NCBI RefSeq assembly: GCF_001730525.1
Contig: NZ_MDFN01000014.1
Location: 1 to 64,000, forward strand
Source: Arcticibacter eurypsychrophilus
GTDB taxonomy: Bacteria > Bacteroidota > Bacteroidia > Sphingobacteriales > Sphingobacteriaceae
Length of the DNA stretch: 64,000 bases
Direction: 5' to 3'
Below the pieces are notes generated by a model that had not been told where the DNA came from, did not search any database, and saw only the letters and a list, made by a program, of their open reading frames with translations. Below, one piece after another: positions 34,931-43,586 of the stretch. A program made the translations under genes and the position numbers. How positions within the stretch are numbered: the first letter of the stretch is position 1; each line of letters opens with the position of its first letter.

Positions 34931-35806
34931 TTATGATGCACTTTGCGTAGGCATAGATCTGTTTACTTTTTTAACTAAACCCTGCAGTACATTACCGGGA
35001 CCAACTTCTGTAAATGAAGTAGCACCATCTTGAATCATTCTTTGTATGGTTTGAGTCCATTTAACTGGTCCTGTCAGCTGAGCAATCAGGTTGTGTTTGA
35101 TACTTTCTGCATCTGTATGTGCTTTTGCATCAATGTTTTGATAGATTGAGCATGTAGGAGAAACTACTTTAGTAGATTCGATCGCATGAGCTAGTTCTGC
35201 TCTTGCAGATTCCATCAGTGGAGAATGAAAAGCTCCATTCACATTCAGTTTTATAGTACGCTTCGCACCTCTTTCAAGTAGCATTGCACAGGCTTTATCC
35301 ACACCCTCAATGCTTCCTGATATGACAATCTGTCCCGGACAGTTATAATTTGCCGGCACCACAATCTCACTGATCATTTCGCAAACTTCTTCTACTGTGT
35401 AATCATCGAGGCCTAGAATAGCTGCCATAGTAGAAGGCTGAATTTCACACGCCCGTTGCATAGCATTCGCGCGGGCTGCAACTAGTCGCAATCCATCTTC
35501 AAATTGAATCGCTCCAGCTGATACAAGGGCAGAAAATTCGCCAAGAGAGTGTCCTGCAACCATATCCGGCTCAAATGCTTCAGCTAAAGATTTAGCAAGT
35601 ATCACAGAATGAAGAAAAATAGCGGGCTGGGTAACGCTCGTTTGTTTTAATTCTTCATCCGTTCCATCAAACATGATGTCCGTAATGCGGAAGCCTAAAA
35701 TTTCATTAGCTTGTTCAAATAACTCTTTAGCGGTTTCTTGTTGGTACAGGTCTTTGCCCATTCCTATAAACTGAGCACCCTGTCCAGGGAAAATATACGC
35801 TTTCAT
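34931..35806 (-). CDS. fabD: Malonyl-CoA:ACP transacylase
   Basis: Loads malonyl groups onto acyl carrier protein for fatty acid synthesis. The start YIFPGQGAQFIGMGKDLY, the nucleophile elbow AGHSLGEFSALV (Ser), the arginine region (AARANAMQRAC), the catalytic His in VNGAFHSPLM and the GQIVISGS and EVGPGNVLQGLV blocks all fit FabD. 291 aa is standard. It stands apart from other fab genes, in an operon with folE and the large kinase, so the kinase may be co-expressed with lipid synthesis (inference). Confidence 0.96.
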   Translation of the reverse strand: MKAYIFPGQGAQFIGMGKDLYQQETAKELFEQANEILGFRITDIMFDGTDEELKQTSVTQPAIFLHSVILAKSLAEAFEPDMVAGHSLGEFSALVSAGAIQFEDGLRLVAARANAMQRACEIQPSTMAAILGLDDYTVEEVCEMISEIVVPANYNCPGQIVISGSIEGVDKACAMLLERGAKRTIKLNVNGAFHSPLMESARAELAHAIESTKVVSPTCSIYQNIDAKAHTDAESIKHNLIAQLTGPVKWTQTIQRMIQDGATSFTEVGPGNVLQGLVKKVNRSMPTQSAS

Positions 35807-35839
35807 TCAATCGGGGTTATAGTTAAAATATAGCTGGAA

Positions 35840-36478
35840 TTAATCCAGGCTTGCTGTTATTAACTTAAGAAATTCTGAACGGGTCCTTTCATTTGCAAAA
35901 GCACCTGTAAAAGCAGAAGTGGTCGTAACCGAGTTTTGTTTTTGAATTCCTCTCATCGACATACATAAATGTCTGCATTCTATTACAACGGCAACTCCCA
36001 GGGGAGCTAAAGTCTTTTGGATACAGTCGCGGATTTCATTTGTCAAACGCTCCTGAACCTGCAATCTTCTGGAATATGCTTCAACCACCCTGGGTATTTT
36101 GCTTAAGCCTACGATGTGCCCGTTTGGAATATAAGCAATGTGAGCCTTTCCGAAAAAAGGAAGAAGGTGGTGCTCACACATAGAATACACTTCAATGTCT
36201 TTTACCACTACCATCTGGCTGTATTCCTCTTTAAACATCGCACTTCGCAAGATTTCTTCTGGCTTGATGTCGTAACCATGCGTCAGGAATTGTAAAGACT
36301 TAGCCACTCTTTCGGGTGTTTTCAACAGTCCCTCTCTTGTTGGATCTTCGCCCAGATCTGCTAATATTTCAGCATAATGCGAAGCTATACGTTCAATTTT
36401 TAACGGATTATATCGTTCAATTTTTTCGTATCCCTTTTCATTATCTTCGGTTGAATAATTCAAATCGTGTTCTTTCAT
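35840..36478 (-). CDS. folE: GTP cyclohydrolase I
   Basis: Converts GTP to 7,8-dihydroneopterin triphosphate, the entry to folate and 7-deazaguanine synthesis. Visible are the zinc/active-site motif [16 protein letters not shown], the conserved [24 protein letters not shown], and the second Cys in [11 protein letters not shown]. 212 aa matches the family. It begins 3 bp after the queD stop, so the product feeds the next enzyme directly; the adjacency argues for a role in queuosine or pterin as well as folate synthesis. Confidence 0.96.
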   Translation of the reverse strand: MKEHDLNYSTEDNEKGYEKIERYNPLKIERIASHYAEILADLGEDPTREGLLKTPERVAKSLQFLTHGYDIKPEEILRSAMFKEEYSQMVVVKDIEVYSMCEHHLLPFFGKAHIAYIPNGHIVGLSKIPRVVEAYSRRLQVQERLTNEIRDCIQKTLAPLGVAVVIECRHLCMSMRGIQKQNSVTTTSAFTGAFANERTRSEFLKLITASLD

Positions 36479-36481
36479 TTC

Positions 36482-36907
36482 TTAAGATATTGGCTGGTGC
36501 CCATAGTATTCTACATAGTTGTTTTCTGTTTCTACAAGCTTAACCTGATGTAGAAAAACGCCTTGCGACTCAATGTGAGGTTGTAACTGATTGAAGATCT
36601 CGATGCATATTATTTCTGTTGAAGCCATTTTTCCCTGCATGAAGTCTACATCCAGGTTTACATTCTTATGATCCAATTTGTCGGTCACGTGACTTTTTAT
36701 AATATCTTTCAATATTTTTAAATCAATTACATAGCCTGTTTCCGGGTTGACAGCTCCTTTTACGGTAACAAACAACTCATAATTATGACCGTGCCAATTG
36801 GGGTTTGCACATTTACCGAAAACTTCCAGGTTTTTCTCATCGCTCCATTCTTCCCTGAATAATTTATGAGCTGCATTGAACTGTTCTCTTCGGGTGATAT
36901 ATATCAT
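36482..36907 (-). CDS. queD: 6-carboxytetrahydropterin synthase (QueD/PTPS family)
   Basis: Uses dihydroneopterin triphosphate, made by FolE, to form 6-carboxy-tetrahydropterin on the way to queuosine. Zinc histidines are in FNAAHKLF and WHGHNYELFVTVKG, the catalytic Cys in GKCANPN just before, and the pterin-binding Glu in LVETENNYVEYYG. 141 aa is normal. The gene heads the queD-folE-fabD-kinase operon and is divergent from mqnB. A eukaryote-like PTPS role in tetrahydropterin synthesis is possible but less likely given the CxxxxxHGH spacing. Confidence 0.92.
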   Translation of the reverse strand: MIYITRREQFNAAHKLFREEWSDEKNLEVFGKCANPNWHGHNYELFVTVKGAVNPETGYVIDLKILKDIIKSHVTDKLDHKNVNLDVDFMQGKMASTEIICIEIFNQLQPHIESQGVFLHQVKLVETENNYVEYYGHQPIS

Positions 36908-36989
36908 TTAAATTTAATAAAGTGCTAATATACTTAAAACTGATGTCTTAAATGATTATGCAGCCTTCAGCTTTCTGTATATTCGTCCA

Positions 36990-37640
36990 ATGAAATCATT
37001 GATTGTCTCAGCTACCGAATTTGAGATTGCACCATTCCTTTCGCGCTTTAATTTAAAACGTGGAATTAATTATATGGGTACTAATCAGGTTTTTATTCTG
37101 ATCACAGGAGTAGGAATGGTGGCAACAGCCTTTGCAATGGGGCAAGTCCTTTCATCACCATCTTTTGATTTTGCTATGAATGCCGGAATAGCCGGAAGTT
37201 TCAACAGAAGCCTTAAACTGGGGGAAATCGTACAGGTAATGGAGGACTGTTTTTCAGAACTCGGTGCTACAGATGGGGCATCATTTATCTCCATTGATCA
37301 ATTGGGTTTTGGAACAGGAATGGCACATCCTATCCCGTATCAAACCCTGGAATCGCTTACCTCAACTATCACTCAAGCCAAAGGTATTACAGTAAACACG
37401 ATACATGGCAGTGAACAAGAAATTGCGGTTATTGTTCAGCAATTGCAACCTGATGTGGAATCTATGGAAGGAGCCGCTTTCTTTTACTCTTGTAATAAAC
37501 TGGGGATCCCCTGTATCCAGATAAGATCGGTTTCTAATTATGTGGAACGACGGGATACTACGCAATGGGATATTCCACTTGCCATTCATACGCTTAATGA
37601 GCAGTTAATACAGTTATATCAAACATTATATGAAGCTTAA
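36990..37640 (+). CDS. mqnB: Futalosine hydrolase
   Basis: Nucleosidase of the menaquinone futalosine pathway that removes the base from (amino)futalosine. It is a short member of the PNP/MTAN fold: MNAGIAGSF, the nucleoside-binding VESMEGAAFFYSC and QIRSVSNYVERRD are visible. 216 aa. The downstream gene is mqnD and overlaps it by 11 bp, which fixes the pathway assignment against an MTA/SAH nucleosidase. The rest of the pathway (mqnA, mqnC, mqnE) is not in the window. Confidence 0.93.
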   Translation: MKSLIVSATEFEIAPFLSRFNLKRGINYMGTNQVFILITGVGMVATAFAMGQVLSSPSFDFAMNAGIAGSFNRSLKLGEIVQVMEDCFSELGATDGASFISIDQLGFGTGMAHPIPYQTLESLTSTITQAKGITVNTIHGSEQEIAVIVQQLQPDVESMEGAAFFYSCNKLGIPCIQIRSVSNYVERRDTTQWDIPLAIHTLNEQLIQLYQTLYEA

Positions 37641-38466
37641 ATTAGGTTTTTCTCCTTGCCCAAATGATACTTTCATTTTTGATGCATTGATCCATCATAA
37701 AATAGATACCGAAGGGCTTGATTTTGAGGTTTTTTACGATGACGTGGAAACATTGAACCATAAAGCTTTTCGCCAGGATCTCGATGTTACTAAACTCAGT
37801 TTCCATGCCTATGCCTACTGTGTACAGAACTACGTTTTGCTCGATTCTGGTAGTGCCCTTGGTTATGGTGTTGGGCCACTGGTTATATCCAAATACCCGG
37901 TTACCGATTCAGGAACCGTATATACCGATAAAACAGTCGCCATCCCGGGGAAGTTTACTACCGCAAATTTTCTCTTTAGTTTGGCTTTTCCGGAAGTAAA
38001 GAATAAAGTAGAGCTCGTATTTTCCGAGATCGAAGAGGCAGTACTTTCCGGTAAGGTAGATCTGGGACTGATCATTCATGAAAATCGCTTTACTTATGAA
38101 CAGAAGGGCCTGCATAAAGTTATAGACCTGGGTGCTTACTGGGAAGAAAAAACAGGCTGTGCTATTCCATTAGGAGGGATAGTTGCCAAAAGAAGTCTGG
38201 ATCAGGATACCAAACATAAAATAAACCGGGTGCTGCGTAAAAGTGTAGAGTATGCATTTACGAACCCTACTTCGGGTATAGCATTCATACGAAGCCATGC
38301 GCAGACCATGGAAGATGAGGTGATGTATAAGCACATTGGACTGTACGTAAATAAATATTCTGTAGATTTGGGCTCAGAGGGCCGGAGTGCTATAGAATTA
38401 TTGTTTTCTAAAGCGGTCAGTGCAGGTGTCATTCCAGAAGTAAAAGAACACCTGTTTCTTATTTAA
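37630..38466 (+). CDS. mqnD: 1,4-dihydroxy-6-naphthoate synthase
   Basis: Converts cyclic de-hypoxanthine futalosine to 1,4-dihydroxy-6-naphthoate in the alternative menaquinone route. The periplasmic-binding-protein-like fold begins LKLGFSPCPNDTFIFDAL and carries DVTKLSFHAY, GYGVGPLVIS, LGLIIHENRFTY and the catalytic-His region shared by MqnD. 278 aa is typical. It overlaps mqnB and is translationally coupled to it. hldD follows after 16 bp on the same strand. Confidence 0.96.
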   Translation: MKLKLGFSPCPNDTFIFDALIHHKIDTEGLDFEVFYDDVETLNHKAFRQDLDVTKLSFHAYAYCVQNYVLLDSGSALGYGVGPLVISKYPVTDSGTVYTDKTVAIPGKFTTANFLFSLAFPEVKNKVELVFSEIEEAVLSGKVDLGLIIHENRFTYEQKGLHKVIDLGAYWEEKTGCAIPLGGIVAKRSLDQDTKHKINRVLRKSVEYAFTNPTSGIAFIRSHAQTMEDEVMYKHIGLYVNKYSVDLGSEGRSAIELLFSKAVSAGVIPEVKEHLFLI

Positions 38467-38482
38467 AACCCTTTCATAAATT

Positions 38483-39448
38483 ATGATCGTTATTACAGGT
38501 GCAGCAGGATTTATTAGTAGTTGTCTCGTTCAAAAATTGAACGACGAAGGTTTTTATGACCTGGTATTAGTAGATGATTTTTCCAGTGCTGAGCAAAATA
38601 AAAACTTTGAAGGAAAGCGGTTTTCGCATCAAATTGACCGTAAGGATTTTATCCAGTGGATTCGTGCAAATCATGTACATACCCAGTTTGTTTTCCATCT
38701 TGGCGCCCGTACCGATACCACCGAATTCGATCACACGCTTTTAAATGAACTCAATCTGGAGTACTCGAAAGAAGTATGGAATGCCTGTGTCGAGTTCGGC
38801 CTGCCTTTAGTGTACGCTTCTTCAGCTGCAACTTATGGACTGGGAGAACAAGGTTACGAGGATGATGAGCGCACACTCAATACGCTTAAACCACTAAATC
38901 CTTATGGCGAATCAAAGAATGATTTTGATATATGGGCATTGAAACAACCGCGTGCTCCCTATTTCTGGGCGGGTATGAAGTTCTTCAACGTGTACGGCCC
39001 CAACGAATACCATAAGGGTCGTATGGCCTCTGTCATCCTGCATACCTTTAATCAAATTAAGGCAACCGGTAAAATGAAATTATTCCAGTCGCATAACCCT
39101 AAATTTAAAGATGGGGAACAGATGAGGGATTTTGTTTATGTGAAAGATGTGATCAATGTCCTGTACTTCTTTATGCACCACAGGAAAGACTCAGGCATCT
39201 ATAACCTGGGTACCGGAAAAGCGCGGACCTTCCTTGACCTGGCAACCAATACATTTAAAGCTTTGAACAAGGAACCTGAGATCAGCTTTATTCCTACACC
39301 CGAAGATATTCGCGATAAATACCAGTATTTTACCGAAGCGCCTATGCATAAACTGCTTGCTATCGGTTATAACAACCCATTTCACACCCTCGAAGAAGGT
39401 GTTTCTGATTATGTAAAAAACTATTTAGTTCCCGGAAAATACTTATAA
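38483..39448 (+). CDS. hldD: ADP-glyceromanno-heptose 6-epimerase
   Basis: Short-chain dehydrogenase/reductase that makes ADP-L-glycero-D-manno-heptose for the lipopolysaccharide core. It has the NAD(P)-binding N-terminus, the catalytic Tyr/Lys in NPYGESKNDFD, the Ser/Thr of YASSAATYG, FFNVYGPNEYHKGRMAS and DFVYVKDV, all diagnostic of HldD. The glycine motif is unusual: GAAGFISS has Ser12 where GxxGxxG normally has the third Gly. 321 aa is normal. It is convergent with the permease gene, their stop codons lying side by side with no terminator between. Confidence 0.93.
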   Translation: MIVITGAAGFISSCLVQKLNDEGFYDLVLVDDFSSAEQNKNFEGKRFSHQIDRKDFIQWIRANHVHTQFVFHLGARTDTTEFDHTLLNELNLEYSKEVWNACVEFGLPLVYASSAATYGLGEQGYEDDERTLNTLKPLNPYGESKNDFDIWALKQPRAPYFWAGMKFFNVYGPNEYHKGRMASVILHTFNQIKATGKMKLFQSHNPKFKDGEQMRDFVYVKDVINVLYFFMHHRKDSGIYNLGTGKARTFLDLATNTFKALNKEPEISFIPTPEDIRDKYQYFTEAPMHKLLAIGYNNPFHTLEEGVSDYVKNYLVPGKYL

Positions 39449-40669
39449 CTGCTCCTTCATCTGGCTGAGTGTCTTGATGCTTAGCCTTGATGAAATGCCG
39501 GAGGTAATGATGGAGATCGTAGTTACCGTAAGGAAAACAAGAATAAAATCAGTTGCCTGCAATCCAATCGGATAAGCATCGGTGATAAAACTTTTTTCAG
39601 ACATTTTAATAAATCCAAAGTGTTGCTGTGCAAGGCAGAAAGCAAGACCTGCTGCCATTCCTGAGATACATCCAATCAGCGATATCATCATTCCTTCAAA
39701 GAAAAAGATCTTCTGAATTAAGGAAGTACCCGCTCCAATGCTATTTAAAATTACAATGTCCTTTTTCTTATCAATAACCAGCATGGTTAGGGATCCTACA
39801 ATATTAAACACCGCAATGATGAGCACAAAGGTCAGGATCACAAATATGGCCCACTTTTCCGAATTGAGTATTTTATAGAGCAATTCATTCTGTTGAATGC
39901 GGTTTTTTACTACATACTGACTTCCCAGCGCTTTTGCTATCTCTTTTTGAAAGGCCTCAGCAGATACATCCGTTTTCAAATAAATTTCAATGCTCGAAAT
40001 ATTATTTTTCTCCTCCAGCAGTTGCCTTGCAAATTCCAATGAAACCAATACCGTTTCATCAAATTGCTGCTGGATCTGAAACACACCCATGGGGTGTATT
40101 GACTTTACGGTAAACTCATCTGCCGGATTTATGGCATTAACGGCACCTTTCCTTGGGGTGTAAATATCCAGCCTCTGAAAATCATCATGAATATTAACAG
40201 AAAGATATAGTTGAACCAAAGACCCAACCACAGCATAATTTATGCCATCTTTTTGAAGCGTAAACGCTCCATCTGTCAGGGTGCTGTCTAATTGTTTCCG
40301 TTTCAGAAAATCTTCACTTACTCCTTTAACAGTGGCAATATGCTGTCTTTTTCCATATCGTAACAACGCCTTTTCCTGTAAAACCTCCGTATAATTGATA
40401 ATCCGGGGATCCTTTTTCAGCGTTGTGAAAACGGCTTTTCGAGGATCAAAGCTCTTACCTTGAGCAGGTTCAATCTTGATCTCCGGAGTAAAAGTATTAT
40501 ACATGGATAGCACTACGTTCTCGAACCCATTAAATACCGATAGAATGATGATTAAAGCGGCACTTCCTACAAATACACCCAGCATTGAAATCCCTGAAAT
40601 GAAGTTAATTGCATGGATAGACTTCTTGGAAAACAGGTATCGTTTAGCTATAAAATAAGGAGTATTCAT
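39443..40669 (-). CDS. LolC/LolE-like ABC transporter permease (FtsX family)
   Basis: Inner-membrane permease of the MacB/LolE type, probably extracting lipoproteins for transport to the outer membrane. The topology is one helix near the start (INFISGISMLGVFVGSAALIIILS), a periplasmic domain of about 210 residues, and three helices in the last 140 (FVILTFVLIIAVFNIVGSL, MMISLIGCISGMAAGLAFCL, DFILVFLTVTTISIITSGI). The LolE hallmark sequence NAINFISG-type start is clear. Its ATPase is not in this operon. It is the last gene of the comA-aroE-gldD-MBL-permease series, 12 bp from its neighbour. Confidence 0.9.
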   Translation of the reverse strand: MNTPYFIAKRYLFSKKSIHAINFISGISMLGVFVGSAALIIILSVFNGFENVVLSMYNTFTPEIKIEPAQGKSFDPRKAVFTTLKKDPRIINYTEVLQEKALLRYGKRQHIATVKGVSEDFLKRKQLDSTLTDGAFTLQKDGINYAVVGSLVQLYLSVNIHDDFQRLDIYTPRKGAVNAINPADEFTVKSIHPMGVFQIQQQFDETVLVSLEFARQLLEEKNNISSIEIYLKTDVSAEAFQKEIAKALGSQYVVKNRIQQNELLYKILNSEKWAIFVILTFVLIIAVFNIVGSLTMLVIDKKKDIVILNSIGAGTSLIQKIFFFEGMMISLIGCISGMAAGLAFCLAQQHFGFIKMSEKSFITDAYPIGLQATDFILVFLTVTTISIITSGISSRLSIKTLSQMKEQL

Positions 40670-40681
40670 GTGTTTGGTGGA

Positions 40682-41320
40682 TCAGTTCAAAAACGGATTA
40701 TGCAATTTTTCAAACCCTATTGTGGTTGCTGGACCATGTCCGGGATAAACCATACAACTATCTGGCAGTTTAAAAAGTGTTTGTGTAATGCTCTGAATCA
40801 GCTGATCGTAATTTCCTCCTATCACATCCGTCCGGCCAATACTTTTATAAAACAAAACATCTCCCCCAATCAGGAAGTCGTCCTCTTTATCATAAAAGCA
40901 TACATGCGCAGGCGAATGGCCGGGAGCAAATAGAATTTCAAGCGAGCTATTTCCAAAAGTAATCGTTCCGCTTTCTCCCAGATAGATTTCTGGTAATGGA
41001 GATACTTCATATTGAATGCCCATAGGTGCAGCATAAGCAGATACCGATGTAAGTACCGGTAACTCGCCTTCATTAAAGCGGGGTAGCAAACCATAGCTGT
41101 CAAAAATAAATTTATTGCCCAGCACATGGTCAATATGGCAATGCGTGTTCAGCAGCAGTACTGGTTCGAGCCCTTGTGTCCTGATAAAATGAACCACCTC
41201 ATCTTGCTCATTACCCGTATACATACCTGGATCAATAACTACACATTCCCCTGATTCATCATATAAAATATACGTGTTTTCCTGAAACGGATTACATACA
41301 AAACATTTGACCTGTATCAT
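40682..41320 (-). CDS. MBL-fold hydrolase (glyoxalase II-like)
   Basis: Metallo-beta-lactamase-fold hydrolase. It has the metal motif NTHCHIDHVLGN (HxHxDH), the third His in LFAPGHSPAHVC, the bridging Asp in LIGGDVLFY and the last His in YPGHGPATTIG. 212 aa is the short form of GloB-like enzymes that lack the C-terminal glutathione-binding domain, so the substrate is uncertain. It sits in the operon between gldD and the LolE-like permease. Confidence 0.9.
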   Translation of the reverse strand: MIQVKCFVCNPFQENTYILYDESGECVVIDPGMYTGNEQDEVVHFIRTQGLEPVLLLNTHCHIDHVLGNKFIFDSYGLLPRFNEGELPVLTSVSAYAAPMGIQYEVSPLPEIYLGESGTITFGNSSLEILFAPGHSPAHVCFYDKEDDFLIGGDVLFYKSIGRTDVIGGNYDQLIQSITQTLFKLPDSCMVYPGHGPATTIGFEKLHNPFLN

Positions 41321-41358
41321 ACTTCAAATTTGAACTTAAAAAATGGCTTATTCATCAA

Positions 41359-41937
41359 TTAATTCCAATGAAAGGTTTTAATCATGACATCAATATCCTT
41401 TTTGATGAAGCTGAGCACCGGTTGAATGGAGTCAGCTCTTGGTTCTTCATTGAAATATAGAGCAGCTCTTAAATAGTGTCTGCTGCTATCTGTGAGGTAA
41501 AACTGAACAGAGGATGCCGTGTTGCCCTCAATGGTATAATAAATGCCGTACAGGCGCCTTTTCGGGTCTGCAATTCTTCCCTCGTCTATAGAAGTCGCTT
41601 TAGAAGTGTGTTTAAAGGCAAACGTCCTTGCATCTTCTGTCAGCGCATTAAATGTTTTCTTCGAATCTATCACATGATAGCTGAGATGAAGGGTCGCATT
41701 AAACTGAGGATAGTTGATATTTTGCCAGCAAGGTTCGGCCAGTGCAGTGCTATCAGGCCCTATTACGGCATATGCTGGATATTGAAAGCTATAGGGACAT
41801 GTTCCGTTATACATCCTGTAGCTTTTTTCAGGATAGGTAATTCGGAAAAAACCACGAGGCTTAGGCGCATAGTCTCCCCCGCAAGAACTGAATAGTAGCA
41901 GGGTGGCAAAGGCGGTATAAATTACGCCAAACCTCAT
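41359..41937 (-). CDS. gldD: Gliding motility lipoprotein GldD
   Basis: Lipoprotein required for gliding motility in Flavobacterium johnsoniae and linked to the type IX secretion apparatus. The signal ends at the lipid Cys in LLLFSSCGGDY. YAPKPRGFFRITYPEKSYR is the conserved GldD opening, followed by CPYSFQYPAYA and the LSYHVIDSKKTFNAL region. 192 aa is normal. Its start overlaps the aroE stop by 4 bp. The presence of gldD together with porX in the window fits a cell with T9SS, whether or not it glides. Confidence 0.93.
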   Translation of the reverse strand: MRFGVIYTAFATLLLFSSCGGDYAPKPRGFFRITYPEKSYRMYNGTCPYSFQYPAYAVIGPDSTALAEPCWQNINYPQFNATLHLSYHVIDSKKTFNALTEDARTFAFKHTSKATSIDEGRIADPKRRLYGIYYTIEGNTASSVQFYLTDSSRHYLRAALYFNEEPRADSIQPVLSFIKKDIDVMIKTFHWN

Positions 41938-42716
41938 TTATTATTCCATATTTCCCATGATCTTTCTGCCTGAAGATGTAACATCTCCTCACCATTTTTA
42001 ATCGTTGCCCCCATTTCTCTGCCTTTTTTTAAAAATACAGTTTCAGCAGGATTATAGATGAGATCATACAACAAATGCTTTTTTGTCAGATGTTCATAAG
42101 GAATATCCGGACATTCATTTATGGCAGGCAGCATGCCCAAAGGGGTGGCATTAATAATTAAAGTATACTCTGAAAGTAGTGCCGGAGTAATATCGGTATA
42201 CAAGATCTGTTTTCGGGACTTCTTTCTCGATACGACCTTGTAGCTAATATTCAACTTATTCAGTACATAAGTAACTGCCCTTGACGCGCCACCACTTCCT
42301 AAAACCAAGGCCTTGTTATGGTGTTTATTCAACAGTGGCTTTAAGGAGATTTCAAAGCCGTAACTATCCGTATTATATCCTTCAAGGCGTACTTTTGTGG
42401 AAGCAAGTTCACCAGAAAAAATAGATTCCAATGAATTACTCTTAACCACTTTGATGCAATTTACGGCATCAATAGCCTTAGCAATCGGATCAATTTTATC
42501 CAAATAAAACATAACCCCAATCTTATGAGGAATGGTAACATTTAATCCGCACAGATCAGGTGTAGAATGTATGAGCTTCTCAAAGTCACTTAAGTTATCT
42601 ATTGGATACAGTTCGTAAATGCAGTCAGTAAGCTTTTCGTCCTCAAACTTTTTAGTAAAGTAATTTTTAGAGAAAGAATGACTTAAGGGATAACCTATCA
42701 ACCCAAATCTTTTCAT
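41934..42716 (-). CDS. aroE: Shikimate dehydrogenase
   Basis: NADPH-dependent reduction of 3-dehydroshikimate in aromatic amino acid synthesis. The shikimate site shows GYPLSHSFSKNYF, the catalytic Lys in NVTIPHKIGVM and the Asp in YNTDSYGF. The nucleotide motif is VLGSGGASRAV, then INATPLGM and DLIYNPAETVFLKKG. 260 aa is slightly short but complete. It starts 23 bp after comA and overlaps gldD, an order also useful for assigning the operon. Confidence 0.95.
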   Translation of the reverse strand: MKRFGLIGYPLSHSFSKNYFTKKFEDEKLTDCIYELYPIDNLSDFEKLIHSTPDLCGLNVTIPHKIGVMFYLDKIDPIAKAIDAVNCIKVVKSNSLESIFSGELASTKVRLEGYNTDSYGFEISLKPLLNKHHNKALVLGSGGASRAVTYVLNKLNISYKVVSRKKSRKQILYTDITPALLSEYTLIINATPLGMLPAINECPDIPYEHLTKKHLLYDLIYNPAETVFLKKGREMGATIKNGEEMLHLQAERSWEIWNNK

Positions 42717-42739
42717 GAATATTGCCCCGCTATGATATG

Positions 42740-43507
42740 TTATAAAGAATTAATGAAGTGATTAAAGGTATCGCCCCTTAGTCCCAACCTGATCGTTTCC
42801 AAAGGAATAACTTCCGCTGGTGCAATATTACCCAGGTTCACATTCGTTCCAATCAGCTTGATAAACCAAACCTGCTGATCTTTTTGTGGTGCTTCCCAAA
42901 TAATTTTATCCTTCGGGATTTCGGTCAATATTTCATCAATCAGGCCTTCTCTTACTTCTCCTGATTCACGATAGATGCCAACATTGCCACCTTCTCTCGA
43001 CTCTGCAATAAGTTTCCATGAGCCTGCTTCCAGTTCTGCCTTCATTAATTTGATCCATTTATAGGGCGCAAATATTTTTTGAGCATCTTTAGATCCTACT
43101 TCCGAAATTACAGTAACCTGCTCACTGAGCTTGCGGATGTACTCACATTTCTCTTCATGAGGAATATCAATAGAGCCATCAGAAACTTCCGCATGTTTCA
43201 TACCATATTTATCCAGTATGCGACGGTAATCGTCAAATTGATTACGGATGATAAAGGCTTCAAATAAAGTTCCACCAAAATATACCGGAATGCCGGCATC
43301 CTGATATACCTTTAGTTTTCTGCTTAGGTTTGGAGTTACATAGGAGGTTGTCCATCCTAATTTAACAATGTCTATATGTGGACCAGCAACTTCAAGTAAG
43401 TCTTCTATTTCCCGAACGCTTAAACCTTTATCCATAACCATGGTAAGACCATGGTCGCGGGGTTTTTCAGTGCGGATAGGAACATTTTTTAGAGTATAAT
43501 TTAACAT
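42740..43507 (-). CDS. comA: Phosphosulfolactate synthase (ComA family)
   Basis: Adds sulfite to phosphoenolpyruvate to form (R)-phospho-3-sulfolactate. The TIM-barrel protein shows KPRDHGLTMVMDKGLS, HIDIVKLGWTTSYV, VYFGGTLFEAF, EVSDGSIDIP, VISEVGSKD and AESREGGNVGIY, all typical of ComA. 255 aa. In archaea this leads to coenzyme M; here sulfolactate or a sulfonolipid is more likely (inference). It heads a minus-strand operon with aroE and gldD, separated from the TPR gene upstream by a strong terminator. Confidence 0.93.
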   Translation of the reverse strand: MLNYTLKNVPIRTEKPRDHGLTMVMDKGLSVREIEDLLEVAGPHIDIVKLGWTTSYVTPNLSRKLKVYQDAGIPVYFGGTLFEAFIIRNQFDDYRRILDKYGMKHAEVSDGSIDIPHEEKCEYIRKLSEQVTVISEVGSKDAQKIFAPYKWIKLMKAELEAGSWKLIAESREGGNVGIYRESGEVREGLIDEILTEIPKDKIIWEAPQKDQQVWFIKLIGTNVNLGNIAPAEVIPLETIRLGLRGDTFNHFINSL

Positions 43508-43522
43508 ACGTTTACAAATCTC

Positions 43523-43564
43523 AAAAAAAAATCCAATACTCAGCTTAAAAGGTATTGGATTTTT
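43523..43564 (-). terminator. Terminator of the TPR gene ahead of comA
   Basis: ATCCAATAC (43531-43539) and GTATTGGAT (43552-43560) pair perfectly and are extended by A and T runs to 13 bp. The loop is 12 bases. On the minus strand the stem runs into a stretch of T, ending transcription from 44990-43587 before comA. Confidence 0.85.
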
Positions 43565-43586
43565 CTATTATTCTGGTGAATGGTGG

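Noticed and set aside
37630-37640. Frameshift between mqnB and mqnD
   Set aside because: Both proteins are complete. The 11-bp overlap is a normal coupled start.
39443-39448. Truncation of hldD or the permease where they overlap
   Set aside because: Both C-termini look complete. The stop codons merely lie side by side in convergent genes.
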